Shown piece after piece: positions 1-9,189 of a stretch of DNA of 64,000 nt. Within the stretch, counting starts at the first letter, position 1. The number at the start of each line of letters is the position of its first letter. The position numbers were made by a program, and so were the translations under genes. Location of the stretch: NCBI RefSeq assembly GCF_001050155.1, contig NZ_LFVY01000005.1, positions 186,001-250,000 on the forward strand, in the 5' to 3' direction. Under the pieces are notes generated by a model that saw only the letters and a program-made list of their open reading frames with translations, did not search any database and was not told where the DNA came from. The DNA is from Nitratireductor soli (GTDB taxonomy: Bacteria; Pseudomonadota; Alphaproteobacteria; Rhizobiales; Rhizobiaceae).

Positions 1-561
1 GGAAGCCGCATTGTTGAAGGGATAGGGAACATCGCTGGGCGCCTGCTCTTTGCCCTTGGCCTTGAGGCTCTGCAATTCCTCCTCGGAGACGACGAAGCCG
101 CCGCCGACCGAATAATAGATGCGCCGCAGCAGCAAGCGGTCGTCCGCGTCGAAGGCGTTGAAGGCCATGCCGTTGGCGTGACCCGGCAGCGGCGTCTTCT
201 TGTCGAGCACCAGATCCTTGTCGGGATCGAAGGCATAGGCCGGATGGCCGTCCGGGTGGACTTTCCGCTCATTGCGGATCGTCTCGATCAACGCGTCCAT
301 ACGGTCGGGGTCGACGGTCAGCGGGTTGAAGCCGGCCAGGCCCAGAATGACCGCCCGGTCGGTTCCGTGGCCGATGCCGGTGTAGGCGAGCGAACCGTGC
401 AGGCTGACCGCGAGCCGCGCCACACGGGCACCCGCCGGGCGCGGCCAGTCATCGCCGGCGATCTCGGCCAGGAAGCGCTCGCCGGCCGTCATCGGCCCCA
501 TCGTGTGGGAACTCGACGGACCGATGCCGATCTTGAACAGGTCGAATACGGACAGAAACAT
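1..561 (-). CDS. sdaA: L-serine ammonia-lyase (serine dehydratase), N-terminal part
   Basis: Deaminates L-serine to pyruvate and ammonia in the cytoplasm with an oxygen-labile iron-sulfur cluster. The 187 visible codons begin with MFLSVFDLFKIGIGPSSSHT, the hallmark start of this family, followed by the SDH beta-type domain (SLHGSLAYTGIGHGTDRA around residues 60-77, and PLPGHANGMAFNAFD around 130-145). The alpha domain with the cluster-binding cysteines would lie beyond the left edge, so the gene is cut by the window and not truncated biologically as far as can be seen. The reading frame is open to base 1. Only the N-terminal half is available, but the start motif is very specific. Confidence 0.93.
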   Translation of the reverse strand, partial: MFLSVFDLFKIGIGPSSSHTMGPMTAGERFLAEIAGDDWPRPAGARVARLAVSLHGSLAYTGIGHGTDRAVILGLAGFNPLTVDPDRMDALIETIRNERKVHPDGHPAYAFDPDKDLVLDKKTPLPGHANGMAFNAFDADDRLLLRRIYYSVGGGFVVSEEELQSLKAKGKEQAPSDVPYPFNNAAS

Positions 562-701
562 CAGCGAAGGCCCCAAATACGTGGAGAAGTCGTGCGCAGA
601 AGGCATCAGATCGGCGATCGGCCCCGCAGGCGGGCTGCCCGGCGGCGGTTCACGGCGCAATCGCGACAGGCAGTGATTTAGGTCATTTCACCGCATAAGC
701 A

Positions 702-731
702 AAGGGGCGCGGCACAGGCGCCACGCCCCTT
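702..731 (-). terminator. Hairpin between the 43-aa ORF and sdaA
   Basis: Perfect 8-bp stem, AAGGGGCG at 702-709 with CGCCCCTT at 724-731, with some further pairing inside. On the minus strand it lies just after the stop of the small ORF at 769-900 and is followed by a short T-containing run. It probably ends transcription coming from the right before sdaA. It has no strong U tract, so this is a likely rather than certain terminator. Confidence 0.5.
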
Positions 732-768
732 CCAATAGATGAAACCGATGTCTCGCGGTCTTGGCCGG

Positions 769-900
769 TCAACCCGCCGCCGCGACGACCGCAGCCGTCT
801 CGGCGCCAATAAAAAGCCATGCCAGAAAGATGATTCCCGCAAGCCCGATCGCTGCTTTGGCGGCAACGCCCCAGCAGGATCTCTCAACGCTATCGTCCAT
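769..900 (-). CDS. Small single-span membrane protein (43 aa), unknown function
   Basis: A short frame starting at the ATG at 900 encodes 43 residues: a charged start (MDDSVERSCW), then a continuous hydrophobic stretch of about 20 residues (around residues 17-36, including AGIIFLAWLFIG), and a small Ala/Val-rich tail. It looks like a one-helix inner-membrane miniprotein. A weak GACGGGA Shine-Dalgarno lies upstream and a hairpin follows the stop. I do not recognise the family. It stands alone between sdaA and the ydcF-like gene on the same strand. Whether it is expressed is uncertain. Confidence 0.4.
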   Translation of the reverse strand: MDDSVERSCWGVAAKAAIGLAGIIFLAWLFIGAETAAVVAAAG

Positions 901-1168
901 GCATATCCCGTCTTTTTATCAAGTCGCTTGTGATTCGGGTTGATCCCGAACGCTTGACCCGTGACGGCGGGAGATACTCCCTGGGCACGCGTTCCGCAAG
1001 TCAAAAACGGCAAAATGACGACCGGATAACCGTTACGAAACAGCACAAAACAAGGGTTTTTCCATGTTATCAAGCACTTGCCGAGGGAAAGGAATTATCA
1101 ACAGATGTGGCGAAAATGGGAACCAGTTTGCTGCAATGCAGCATCACCGGCATCCCACCTGCCGAGAC

Positions 1169-1978
1169 TCACCTGTCGGCCTGCTCGGGCAGTGGCAGGA
1201 AAGCATCGGTGCGGCCGGCGAAGTAATAAGCGGCGAGACCGATCCATTCGCGAATCCCGACCGACACATTGCGCAGGGAATCGAGCGCGTTGTCCTCGGC
1301 CAGGCCCGGCCGCTCCGTGCCCGCCGTCTTGTAGTCGACCGGCCAGGCGATGGCTGGGAAGCCCGCCTTGCGAAACGCGCCCATGGCACGCGGCATGTGA
1401 AAGGCCGAGGTGACGAGCAGCCAGGTTTCACCGGCCTGCGGCTTGATCATCCGCGTTGAAAAGACCGCATTCTCGAACGTGTCGCGCGAACGGTTCTCTA
1501 GAATCAGGCGGGCCGGATCGACGCCGAGCGCCGCGAGAAGGCGCGGTGCGGTGTCGGCGTCGCCCTCGCCTGCCAGGAAGACCGCTCCCTGCCCGCCGGA
1601 AATCAGGATTCGGGCATCGGGGTAGCGGCGCGCCAGGATCGCCGTCTCGACGAAACGGTCGCCGCTGGCGTTCAACTCATGGCCGCCGCGCGCCAAATTG
1701 ATCGAGCCTTCCAGTCCACCGCCCAGCACGACGATGCCGTCGATGCTCTGCGGCGCGGGGTCCGGCTTCTGGAACCGCTCCTCGAGCGGCACCAACAGCA
1801 GGGCGCCGAGCGTCGTCCAACCCGACAGGAACAGGACGAGGAAGGACAGGCCGCCCGCCGTCAGCGACAGGCGGCGCCATCCGACGAAGGCGAGCAGAAG
1901 GGAGATGGCGATAAGCAACATCGCCAGTCCGAGCGGCTGCAGGAAAAGCCAGCCGACGGCGGAAACCAGATGGAACAT
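1169..1978 (-). CDS. YdcF-family (DUF218) membrane protein
   Basis: A 269-residue protein. The first about 65 residues form two hydrophobic helices (LAMLLIAISLLLAFV and GGLSFLVLFLSGW). A DUF218 domain follows, recognisable by DGIVVLGGG near residue 80, ARILISGG near 123, the ENRSRDTFENA segment near 160 and LLVTSAFHMPRAM near 185. DUF218/YdcF-SanA proteins are linked to envelope polysaccharide or vancomycin-barrier functions in enterobacteria, but their biochemical activity is unsettled. The gene is monocistronic here, with a dispersed repeat immediately upstream of its start. Family assignment is secure; function is not. Confidence 0.85.
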   Translation of the reverse strand: MFHLVSAVGWLFLQPLGLAMLLIAISLLLAFVGWRRLSLTAGGLSFLVLFLSGWTTLGALLLVPLEERFQKPDPAPQSIDGIVVLGGGLEGSINLARGGHELNASGDRFVETAILARRYPDARILISGGQGAVFLAGEGDADTAPRLLAALGVDPARLILENRSRDTFENAVFSTRMIKPQAGETWLLVTSAFHMPRAMGAFRKAGFPAIAWPVDYKTAGTERPGLAEDNALDSLRNVSVGIREWIGLAAYYFAGRTDAFLPLPEQADR

Positions 1979-2000
1979 TGCGCGGCTACCTCCATTTGCG

Positions 2001-2092
2001 TTTTGCAGTCAGGTGGAATCACCTGACGCCTGCATAAACGCTGGAAAACGAAGAGAAAGCCCCGTTCAATGCTTCGGTGAAACATTGAACGG
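2001..2092. repeat. Dispersed mosaic palindromic element, copy A
   Basis: Two adjacent hairpins lie between gatA and the ydcF-like gene. The first is the core palindrome at 2008-2027 (GTCAGGTGGAATCACCTGAC). The second has CCGTTCAATG at 2062-2071 pairing perfectly with CATTGAACGG at 2083-2092. The core and its flank (TTTTGCA before, a GCAT-containing module after) recur at about 4,985, 11,577, 20,051, 42,723 and 43,171, defining a repeat family. Such extragenic mosaic repeats are common in Rhizobiales and may act as transcript-end hairpins. Confidence 0.85.
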
Positions 2093-2124
2093 GTCTGGCG
2101 GGCAGGGTTGCAGCGCCATGCGCC

Positions 2125-3606
2125 CTACCACCATTTCGCCGGCTGGAAGCGGCCGGCCGCCTGCTCGATGACATGCGCGGTGCGGAACAGCGTCTCTTCC
2201 TCGAAAGGCTTGCCGATGAGCTGCAGGCCAAGCGGCAGGCCACGCCCGTCGAGCCCGGCCGGCACGGCGATGCCCGGCAGGCCCGCCATGTTGACCGTGA
2301 CGGTGAAGATGTCGTTCAGATACATTTTTACCGGGTCGGCGCTCATCGCCTGGTCGGCGACGCCGAAGGCGGCCGATGGCGTCGCCGGCGTCAGGATGGC
2401 GTCGACACCGGCGTCGAAGGCAAGCTCGAAATCGCGCTTGATCAGCGTGCGCACCTTCTGCGCCTTCAGGTAATAGGCGTCGTAATAGCCGGCCGACAGC
2501 ACATAGGTGCCGATCATGACGCGGCGCTTCACCTCGCGGCCGAAGCCGGCGGCGCGCGTCTGCTCATACATGTCGGCAATGTCCTTGCCCGGCACGCGCA
2601 GGCCGTAGCGAACGCCGTCATAACGCGCCAGGTTCGACGAGGCTTCCGCCGGCGCGACGATGTAATAGGCAGGCAGTGCGTATTTGGTGTGCGGCAGCGA
2701 GATGTCGACGATCTCGGCGCCGGCGTCGCGCATCCATTCGATGCCCTTCTGCCACAGCGCCTCGATCTCGTCGGGCATGCCGTCCATGCGGTATTCCTTC
2801 GGAATGCCGATCTTCATGCCCTTGATCGACTGGCCGATCGCCGCCTCGTAATCGGGCACCGGCAGGTCGATGGAGGTCGTGTCCTTGGCATCGACGGAAG
2901 CCATCGATTTCAGGAGGATGGCGGCATCGCGCACGTCGCGGGCGATGGGGCCGGCCTGGTCGAGCGACGAGGCGAAAGCGACGGTCCCCCAACGCGAACA
3001 ACGGCCATAAGTCGGCTTGATGCCGACCGTGCCGGTGAAGGCGGCCGGCTGGCGGATGGAGCCGCCCGTGTCGGTCGCCGTGGCGCCGGCGCACAGCAAA
3101 GCGGAGACCGCCGCCGCCGAGCCGCCGGAAGAACCGCCGGGCACAAGATCGGCGTTCGAACCCTCGGCGCGCCAGGGATTGATCACCGGGCCGTAATGGG
3201 AGGTCTCGTTGGACGAGCCCATGGCGAATTCATCCATGTTGAGCTTGCCCAGCATCACAGCACCGTCGGCCCACAGATTGGCGGTGACGGTCGATTCGTA
3301 GCGCGGCTTGAAACCGTCCAGAATATGGCTTGCCGCCTGGGTGTGGACGCCTTCGGTGGCGAACAGATCCTTGATGCCGAGCGGGATGCCCTCCAGTGCC
3401 CCGCCCGCGCCCTTGCCCAGCCGCTCGTCGCTGGCCCTGGCCATGGCGCGCGCCTTGTCGTGGGTCACCGCGACATAGGCGTTGAGCTTGTCGTTCGCCG
3501 CGTCGATCGCCGCCAGATAGGCGTCGGTCAGTTCGAGGGCGGAAAAGGCCTTGGCGGCCAGCTTCTCGCGCGCTTCGGCAATGGTCAGTCGGGTCAGCTC
3601 GGTCAT
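2125..3606 (-). CDS. gatA: Asp-tRNA(Asn)/Glu-tRNA(Gln) amidotransferase subunit A
   Basis: Amidase subunit of the GatCAB complex, which converts misacylated Glu-tRNA(Gln) (and Asp-tRNA(Asn)) to Gln-tRNA or Asn-tRNA, using ammonia released from glutamine. The 493-residue length is normal. The amidase signature is present: catalytic Lys in [11 protein letters not shown] (about residue 78), the Gly/Ser-rich [11 protein letters not shown] loop (about 155-165) with the cis-Ser, and the Ser nucleophile region [18 protein letters not shown]. It lies 41 bases downstream of gatC on the same strand, the usual pairing; gatB is not in the window. It is cytoplasmic and expected to be essential where no GlnRS exists. 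Confidence 0.97.
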   Translation of the reverse strand: MTELTRLTIAEAREKLAAKAFSALELTDAYLAAIDAANDKLNAYVAVTHDKARAMARASDERLGKGAGGALEGIPLGIKDLFATEGVHTQAASHILDGFKPRYESTVTANLWADGAVMLGKLNMDEFAMGSSNETSHYGPVINPWRAEGSNADLVPGGSSGGSAAAVSALLCAGATATDTGGSIRQPAAFTGTVGIKPTYGRCSRWGTVAFASSLDQAGPIARDVRDAAILLKSMASVDAKDTTSIDLPVPDYEAAIGQSIKGMKIGIPKEYRMDGMPDEIEALWQKGIEWMRDAGAEIVDISLPHTKYALPAYYIVAPAEASSNLARYDGVRYGLRVPGKDIADMYEQTRAAGFGREVKRRVMIGTYVLSAGYYDAYYLKAQKVRTLIKRDFELAFDAGVDAILTPATPSAAFGVADQAMSADPVKMYLNDIFTVTVNMAGLPGIAVPAGLDGRGLPLGLQLIGKPFEEETLFRTAHVIEQAAGRFQPAKWW

Positions 3607-3647
3607 GAAATATCCATTTGGTCCAGCGGGCGGCTTGCGGTTGGGTG

Positions 3648-3935
3648 CTATTCGACCACTTTCGGCACGACAAAGAAATTGTCCTCCGACGCCGGGGCAT
3701 TGGCGACGATGTCGGCGGCCTTGCCGCCATCGGTCACGGCGTCGGCGCGCTTCTTCATCGCCATCGGTATCACCGAGGTCATCGGCTCGACGCCGGTCAC
3801 ATCGACCTCGTCCAGTTGCTCGACGAAGCCGAGAATCGTGTTCAATTCGCCGGTCATGCGCTCGGCATCGGCCTCATCGACGGCAATGCGGGCAAGATGC
3901 GCGACGCGTTTCACGGTATCGATGTCCACGGACAT
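3648..3935 (-). CDS. gatC: Asp-tRNA(Asn)/Glu-tRNA(Gln) amidotransferase subunit C
   Basis: A 95-residue accessory subunit that wraps GatA and GatB together in the GatCAB amidotransferase. The N-terminus ([20 protein letters not shown]) and the [21 protein letters not shown] segment followed by TSV are diagnostic of GatC. It is the first gene of the gatC-gatA pair, with a 41-base gap to gatA. The 154-base space upstream separates it from the metal-dependent hydrolase gene on the same strand. No clear promoter was resolved there. Confidence 0.96.
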   Translation of the reverse strand: MSVDIDTVKRVAHLARIAVDEADAERMTGELNTILGFVEQLDEVDVTGVEPMTSVIPMAMKKRADAVTDGGKAADIVANAPASEDNFFVVPKVVE

Positions 3936-4089
3936 TCAGGGTTCTCCGGCACTGGGCGCGGCGTCCCTCGGGACACAATCGGCGCGCCATTCTTCGTATT
4001 CGGCAAAATTGCTCCAACGGTTGCGCCACGGCTATAATCGCCGCACGCACGGCGCGCAACCGCCAACGCCTGGTCGCTGGACGGAAATG

Positions 4090-4797
4090 CTACAGGCTGA
4101 TCGCCGCGCCGATTGTCGGCACCACCGCTTGCGTCTTCGAACCTTCGAGCCCGGCAATGAATTTTTCCGCCGACGGGTCGATGATCGGAAAGGTTCCGTA
4201 GTGACACGGCACGACCTTCTCGAAATGGAAGTAGCGGCGGCAGGCGAGTGCCGCCACCGCGCCGCCCATGGTGAACCGGTCGCCGATGGGAACCAGGCCG
4301 ATGGCCGGCTGGTGCAGTTCCTCGATCAGCGCCATGTCGCCGAAAATGTCCGTGTCGCCCATGTGGTAGAGCGTCTTGTCGCCGGGGAAATGCAGGACCA
4401 GGCCGGCCGGGTTGCCGAGATACGTGTTGGCGCCGCCGTCGCCCGACATGGACGAGGAATGCAGCGCGTTGACGAACGTGGTGGTGAAGCCGCCGCAATC
4501 GACGGTTCCACCGTGGTTGCCCGGGTTGATCTTGTCCTCCGACACGCCCTGGCCGACCAGGTAGCGGCAGATTTCGTAATTGGCGACCAGCATCGCGCCG
4601 GTCTTCTTCAGGATGGCTGCGGCGTCGCCGACATGGTCGTTGTGGCCGTGCGTCAGAAGCACATGGGTGACACCCTCGGCCGGCCCTTCCCAGCCCTTGC
4701 CCCAGGACGGATTGCCGCTCAGGAACGGATCGATCAGGATGCGCGCGCCGGCTGTCTCGACGCGAAAGGTGGAATGGCCATACCAGGTGAGTTTCAT
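4090..4797 (-). CDS. UPF0173-type metal-dependent hydrolase (metallo-beta-lactamase fold)
   Basis: A 235-residue cytoplasmic protein with the metallo-beta-lactamase fold. It starts [14 protein letters not shown] and carries the metal-binding motif [12 protein letters not shown] (H-x-H-x-D-H, near residue 52), with a later conserved [14 protein letters not shown]0173 members are predicted metal hydrolases with no firm substrate. I chose the ATG at 4797 because AAGGAGG lies six bases before it; the TTG at 4800 is in frame but too close to the ribosome-binding site. It is transcribed alone, divergent from ruvX, with repeat copy B between them. Confidence 0.9.
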   Translation of the reverse strand: MKLTWYGHSTFRVETAGARILIDPFLSGNPSWGKGWEGPAEGVTHVLLTHGHNDHVGDAAAILKKTGAMLVANYEICRYLVGQGVSEDKINPGNHGGTVDCGGFTTTFVNALHSSSMSGDGGANTYLGNPAGLVLHFPGDKTLYHMGDTDIFGDMALIEELHQPAIGLVPIGDRFTMGGAVAALACRRYFHFEKVVPCHYGTFPIIDPSAEKFIAGLEGSKTQAVVPTIGAAISL

Positions 4798-4914
4798 CAA
4801 AATCCTCCTTTGTCTTCCTGTCTTTCGCCCAGCGGTATCGGATGGTCGGCGAGCGCCGTCAACCGTTCACGCTTTCCCTGCGGCCGCCATGCGGATAGAA
4901 CGCATCGTCATATC

Positions 4915-5014
4915 CAGAACGGTTCATCGTTTCACAGAAACGACGCTCCGCTCTATCTCATTGTTTTTCCGCATTTGTGCGGACGTCAGGTGATTCCACC
5001 TGACTGCAAAATGC
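4915..5014. repeat. Dispersed mosaic palindromic element, copy B
   Basis: Reverse-oriented copy relative to copy A. It contains GAACGGTTC-type and GCTCTATCTCA modules, the CCGCATTTGTGCGG stem at 4969-4982, the perfect core palindrome at 4985-5004 (GTCAGGTGATTCCACCTGAC) and the terminal TGCAAAATGCT. It fills the divergent intergenic region between the UPF0173 gene and ruvX, ending 19 bases before the ruvX start, so any ruvX promoter must lie within or before it. Confidence 0.85.
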
Positions 5015-5033
5015 TTGGAAGGAACAGCGCGCC

Positions 5034-5522
5034 TTGTCAGTGGTCGGCCTGGAGGAACTCCCCGCTTTCCTGCAAGCGGGTCAAACGCTTGGCGGCCTCG
5101 ACCTCGGCACGAAGACGATCGGCGTGGCGGTCTCCGATCGCGGCCTGTCGCTGGCCAATCCGCGGCCGGTGGTCCTGCGCCGCAAGTTCACCCAGGACGT
5201 CGAGGCGCTGCTTGCCATGCTCGCCCGTGACAATGCCGGCGGGATTGTCATCGGCCTGCCCGTCAACATGGATGGCAGCGAGGGGCCGCGCGCCCAGTCG
5301 ACGCGCGCTTTCGTGCGCAACATGCAACGGCTGACGGCGCTGCCGGTCGCCTTCTGGGACGAGCGCATGTCGACGCTGGCCGCCGAACGGGCGCTGATCG
5401 AGATGGACGTGTCGCGCAGGAAGCGCGCCGGGCGGATCGATTCGGCGGCGGCCGCCTTTATCCTTCAGGGCGCGCTCGACAGATTGGGGGCGCTGGGCGG
5501 AACGGATTCTTCGCCGGCATAG
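5034..5522 (+). CDS. ruvX: RuvX/YqgF-type putative pre-16S rRNA nuclease (Holliday junction resolvase-like)
   Basis: A 162-residue RNase H-like nuclease. YqgF acts in 5'-end processing of 16S rRNA in E. coli, and the family is also described as a Holliday junction resolvase-like fold. The catalytic signature [17 protein letters not shown] (about residues 18-34), [15 protein letters not shown] (about 69-83) and FWDERMST (about 106-113) are all present, followed by [10 protein letters not shown]. The start is a TTG at 5034 with GGAAGGA eight bases upstream; a GTG at 5040 is an alternative. The 3' end overlaps the convergent small membrane gene by 58 bases. Confidence 0.93.
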   Translation: MSVVGLEELPAFLQAGQTLGGLDLGTKTIGVAVSDRGLSLANPRPVVLRRKFTQDVEALLAMLARDNAGGIVIGLPVNMDGSEGPRAQSTRAFVRNMQRLTALPVAFWDERMSTLAAERALIEMDVSRRKRAGRIDSAAAAFILQGALDRLGALGGTDSSPA

Positions 5523-5800
5523 GCGGCGCGCTTTTCCTGCAGCCAGCGCCAGATCGCCTTGCGGCGGCGGAAGGCGACAATACCCATCAGCAGGAAGGAA
5601 TCGAACACGCTGGCACGCGCCACCAGGCCCGGAATCGTCTGTGGGTCGATGCCCAGGATGTCGCCGTAGAGCCGAAACAACAGGTCGTTCATGTCACGGC
5701 TGAGAAAGCCCAGGCCGAAGTTCAGGTCGTGATAGGAAAGCCCGTACCAGCCCCAGAACAGTCCCATTGGCAGCGCCCAGAAAAGAATGAGGTAGCGCAT
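5465..5800 (-). CDS. Small membrane protein, DUF6105-like
   Basis: A 111-residue protein with a first hydrophobic helix ([20 protein letters not shown], residues 4-23), a soluble loop with [18 protein letters not shown], a second hydrophobic segment ([14 protein letters not shown]) and a basic, tryptophan-containing end ([17 protein letters not shown]). I recall this architecture as DUF6105, a small family of Rhizobiales, but cannot verify it here. It is the second gene of a two-gene unit with the membrane protein upstream (stop and start overlap as TGATG) and is convergent with ruvX. Function unknown. Confidence 0.7.
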   Translation of the reverse strand: MRYLILFWALPMGLFWGWYGLSYHDLNFGLGFLSRDMNDLLFRLYGDILGIDPQTIPGLVARASVFDSFLLMGIVAFRRRKAIWRWLQEKRAAYAGEESVPPSAPNLSSAP

Positions 5801-6363
5801 CAGCGGATCCTGTCGTCATTGGCGGGCGGAATGCGGGCGAAATCACGCGGCGTTGCCAGCCGCTCCAGCAGGGTGCCGTGCACGGCGTTGAGCGCGTTGA
5901 GCCGCGCCATCTGCTGCGGTTGACCCAGCTTGACGGCTCCGGCCGTCCCCATTTCCCGGGTTTCCAGCCGTATGGCGAGATAGGTCGCCAGGATGGCCAG
6001 AAGCGGGATCGATTCGGCGGGCACTGGCGCGCCGCTTCCCTGAATGGCCGCGTCGCAAAGCGCCTTGGCCAGGAACACCGCCAGCGCCGCCGAACAGGCA
6101 AGGCGCGCGACCTGTTCCGTTTCTCCCTGGGCCTCGCCGCGCTCCAGCATGGCAACGACCAGGGCCCAGAGAAACAGCACGGACACCAATGTGTTGGCGA
6201 GAATGAACGCGAGCGGTCCGGCCAGGCTCCACACCGCCCCTCCGGGCGACGTCATGCCGATGCCCGCATTGAGCGCGCCATCGGCCAGCGCCGTCACCCA
6301 GGCTGTGAAGGCGAAGGACGCCGTCCAGTAGATGGACAGGAGGATCGTGAAGGTGCGGCTCAT
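5800..6363 (-). CDS. Hypothetical multi-span membrane protein
   Basis: A 187-residue protein with about four predicted membrane segments: near residues 5-25 (start MSRTFTILLSIYWTASFAFT), 45-75 (LAGPLAFILANTLVSVLFLW), 85-105 and 115-135 (IPLLAILATYLAIRL). The C-terminal about 50 residues are polar. It has no motif that I recognise. It overlaps the start of the downstream small membrane gene in the TGATG arrangement, so the two proteins are probably made together. The upstream region to the AEC permease is divergent and about 185 bases long. Confidence 0.65.
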   Translation of the reverse strand: MSRTFTILLSIYWTASFAFTAWVTALADGALNAGIGMTSPGGAVWSLAGPLAFILANTLVSVLFLWALVVAMLERGEAQGETEQVARLACSAALAVFLAKALCDAAIQGSGAPVPAESIPLLAILATYLAIRLETREMGTAGAVKLGQPQQMARLNALNAVHGTLLERLATPRDFARIPPANDDRIR

Positions 6364-6548
6364 GGGACTCTTTCTCTACGTCCGCCACAGTGGCCTTCAA
6401 CAAAACGCGCCGCAACGCTTACCAATCGTTAAGGTTAATTTTCACAGGCCCGGCCAGCCTATGATGGGCGCAAAAATCCATTCCGATTGTCGGGCCGATG
6501 CGCTAGGCACGCGGAACCGTGCCGATCACGGTTGGTCCCGTGAAGCCA

Positions 6549-7499
6549 ATGTGGAAACCGATGTTCGCCATTTTCGAAAGCATCCTGCCGATCTTCCTGC
6601 TCATCGTCGCCGGCAACGCGCTGCGCCGCCTGCCGCTGATCGACGATGCGACATGGCCGGGGCTGGAACAGCTCTGCTACTGGTTTCTCTACCCTGCGCT
6701 TCTGTTCATCACGATCGCCAATGCCGACTTCTCGGGTCTCGAGCTCAACGCGATGCTCGCCGCCCTGATGGTCGCCGTCGCGGCGATGATTGCCGTCGTC
6801 CTCGCCCTGTGGCCGTTGCTGAAGCGCACCGGCGCGGTGGCGCACAGCCAATATTCCTCGGTTTTCCAGACCGCCATTCGCTGGAACGGCTTCATGGCGC
6901 TGGCCATCGCGCAGAAGCTTTTTCCGCCGGAAGGCGGTGCGGTGGTGGCGCTGGTCATGGCGACGATCATCATTCCGATCAACATCGCCTCGGTGTTCGT
7001 CGTCGCCCGTTTCGCCGACAATGCGGCGTCGTGGCCGAAGGTTTTCGGCGATGTGGGACGCAACCCGCTGATTCTCGCCGCCGGCGCCGCCGTCTTGCTG
7101 CGGTTCATGCCGTTCGGCCTTTACGAGCCGCTGAACGAGACGCTCGACCTCGTCGGCCGGGCCGCTCTCGGCATGGGTCTGTTGACCATCGGCGCCGGCC
7201 TCAAGCCGGGCGATCTGTTCAGCGGCAACCTGGCGCTCTGGATCGCGGTGTTCCTGAAGCTCGCCATCTTCCCGCTGCTGTTGATGACGATCGTTCTGGC
7301 CTTCGGCGTCACCGGTCCGGCGCTCAATTATCTGGCGCTTTGCGCCGCCGTGCCGACGGCGATGAACGGCTATCTGCTGGCGCGGCAGCTGGGCGGCGAC
7401 GCGCCGCTCTATGCGACCGTCACCACCATGCAGACGGTGCTGGCCTTCTTCACCATCCCGATCGTCCTGATGATCGCCGCTCAGCTCGCCTCGGGATAA
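6549..7499 (+). CDS. AEC family transporter (auxin efflux carrier / malonate permease-like)
   Basis: An inner-membrane permease of about 316 residues with ten hydrophobic segments in two repeats, in the auxin efflux carrier superfamily. Bacterial members move organic acids such as malonate, but the substrate cannot be read from sequence. The N-terminus FAIFESILPIFLLIVAGNAL and the C-terminal half with GLLTIGAGLKPGDL, AVPTAMNGYLLARQLGGD and TTMQTVLAFFTIPIVL are typical. Possible starts are a GTG at 6519 and ATGs at 6549 and 6561; the latter two fit the usual length best, and the choice is uncertain. It overlaps the convergent aidB-like gene by 19 bases. Confidence 0.88.
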   Translation: MWKPMFAIFESILPIFLLIVAGNALRRLPLIDDATWPGLEQLCYWFLYPALLFITIANADFSGLELNAMLAALMVAVAAMIAVVLALWPLLKRTGAVAHSQYSSVFQTAIRWNGFMALAIAQKLFPPEGGAVVALVMATIIIPINIASVFVVARFADNAASWPKVFGDVGRNPLILAAGAAVLLRFMPFGLYEPLNETLDLVGRAALGMGLLTIGAGLKPGDLFSGNLALWIAVFLKLAIFPLLLMTIVLAFGVTGPALNYLALCAAVPTAMNGYLLARQLGGDAPLYATVTTMQTVLAFFTIPIVLMIAAQLASG

Positions 7500-9124
7500 A
7501 GCACGTCGAGGATCGCCGCCGCGTCGTGGCGGGCGTCGAGCATGCCGTAGGTGGCGCGCCACTGGCCGGCCAGGCGCGTTTCGATGAAGGCGTCGGCAAC
7601 ACGGCCCGCCCCCATGCGCCGCAATTCGGCGGCCGCGGCGGCCAGGGCAAGCTGCTCGGTGAGAATGCGCGCCGAGCCCTCGTCGCTTTCGCACACCCGC
7701 GCGGCGGCGGCGAGCACTTCCAGCGTGGCGCCGCCCTTGTCGCCCAGATCCGTGCCGATCATCGCCAGAACGTCGTCGAACAGGCCGGCGTTGCGGCCAA
7801 GCACGCGCAGCACGTCGAGCGCCATGACATTGCCCGAGCCTTCCCAGATCGCGTTGACCGGCGCTTCGCGATACAGGCGCGCCATCGGCGCTTCCTCGAC
7901 ATAGCCATTGCCGCCGACGCACTCCATCGTCTCATAGGTGATGGCGGGCGCCAGCTTGCACACCCAGTACTTGACGACCGGCGTCATGACGCGGGCGAAC
8001 GCCGCCTCGGCCCGGTTGTCGGCCGCCTCGTCGAAGGCGCGCGCCAGGCGCATCGACAAGGCCGTCGCGGCGGCGACATCGAGCGCCATGTCGGCCAGCA
8101 CACGCAGCATCAGCGGCTGTTCGAACAGCGGCTTGCCGAAAACCTGGCGATAGCGGGCGTGGTGGACAGCCTCGGCCATGCTGGCGCGCATGATGCCGGC
8201 CGAACCCAGGGCACAGTCGAGCCGGGTCAGCGTCACCATGTCCATGATCGTGCGGACGCCGGAGCCGGGTTCGCCGACGAGCTCGCCGACCGTGCCGTCG
8301 AACTCCACTTCGGAGGAGGCATTCGAGCGGTTGCCGAGCTTGTCCTTCAGGCGCTGGAAGCGGAAGCCGTTGTTTCGGTCGTCGTCGAGGAGGCGCGGCA
8401 CCAGGAAGCATGACAATCCCTGCTGCGTCTGGCCCTCCTGCGCCTGGGCAAGCACCAGGAAGGCATCCGACATCGGCGCGGAGAGGAACCATTTATGGCC
8501 CGACAGGCGGTAGACCTTGCCGTCGATGCGCTCGGCGCGCGTCGTGTTGGCGCGGACGTCGGTGCCGCCCTGCTTCTCCGTCATGCCCATGCCGATGGTG
8601 ATGCCCGCCTTTTGCGTCACCGATTTGCTGGCATGGTCGTATTTGCGCGTCGCCACGCGTGGCGCCCAGCGGCGGAACAGCGCCGTGTCGGCCATCAGCG
8701 CGGCCAGCGCGGCGCTGGTCATCGTCAGCGGGCACAGATGGCCGCATTCGAGCTGCGCGGTCAGATAGAAGCGCGCGGCGCGCACCTGGTGGCGCTGGCC
8801 TGCTTCCGCCTCGCCGTTTTCCCAGATCGACGAATGCAGCCCGTTGGTCGCCGAACGGCGCATCAGCGCGTGATAGGCCGGGTGATACTCGACGAGATCG
8901 ACGCGGTGGCCGTAGCGGTCATGGGTCTTGAGCTGCGGCAGTTCGGTGTTGGCCAGACGCGCCAGATCCAGCGCCTCCTGATTGCGCACGAAGCGGCCGA
9001 ACGCGTCGAGTTCCTTGCGCACCGGTTCGGAAAACCGCTCGCCCGCCTGCATCAGCAGCGGGTCGCTGCGCCAGGCATTGGAGCCGGCCAGGGGCGGCGG
9101 CTGGTTGGTCACGTCGTGCGTCAC
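7481..9124 (-). CDS. aidB: AidB-like acyl-CoA dehydrogenase family flavoprotein
   Basis: A 547-residue FAD protein of the acyl-CoA dehydrogenase fold, close in length to E. coli AidB, which is induced by alkylating agents and binds DNA. Typical AidB segments include NQPPPLAGSNAWRSDPLL (residues 7-24), MTEKQGGTDVRANTT (about 183-197), SGHKWFLSAPMSDAF (about 209-223), ARYRQVFGKPLFEQPLM and ECVGGNGYVEEAPMARLYRE (about 410-429). The C-terminal extension beyond the dehydrogenase core is present. The gene is monocistronic and divergent from pyrB across 186 bases. Whether it protects against alkylation in this organism is inference from the family. Confidence 0.9.
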   Translation of the reverse strand: MTHDVTNQPPPLAGSNAWRSDPLLMQAGERFSEPVRKELDAFGRFVRNQEALDLARLANTELPQLKTHDRYGHRVDLVEYHPAYHALMRRSATNGLHSSIWENGEAEAGQRHQVRAARFYLTAQLECGHLCPLTMTSAALAALMADTALFRRWAPRVATRKYDHASKSVTQKAGITIGMGMTEKQGGTDVRANTTRAERIDGKVYRLSGHKWFLSAPMSDAFLVLAQAQEGQTQQGLSCFLVPRLLDDDRNNGFRFQRLKDKLGNRSNASSEVEFDGTVGELVGEPGSGVRTIMDMVTLTRLDCALGSAGIMRASMAEAVHHARYRQVFGKPLFEQPLMLRVLADMALDVAAATALSMRLARAFDEAADNRAEAAFARVMTPVVKYWVCKLAPAITYETMECVGGNGYVEEAPMARLYREAPVNAIWEGSGNVMALDVLRVLGRNAGLFDDVLAMIGTDLGDKGGATLEVLAAAARVCESDEGSARILTEQLALAAAAAELRRMGAGRVADAFIETRLAGQWRATYGMLDARHDAAAILDVLYPEAS

Positions 9125-9189
9125 GGTCTTACTCTATCACTCGGTCGGACGATGCGTCAGGAATCAAAGCATCTTTTCGCCTTCATAGT

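Noticed and set aside
1095-1103. TTATCAACA, one base off the DnaA box consensus
   Set aside because: A single near-match with no cluster, no dnaA/dnaN/hemE neighbourhood and no AT-rich unwinding region does not support an origin.
2173-5334. Very long plus-strand open frame (over 1000 codons) across gatA, gatC and the UPF0173 gene
   Set aside because: It is an antisense frame kept open by the high GC content; the minus-strand genes carry clear family motifs and the plus-strand product shows none. The same applies to long frames opposite topA, the RND pump and the permease at 60911-62686.
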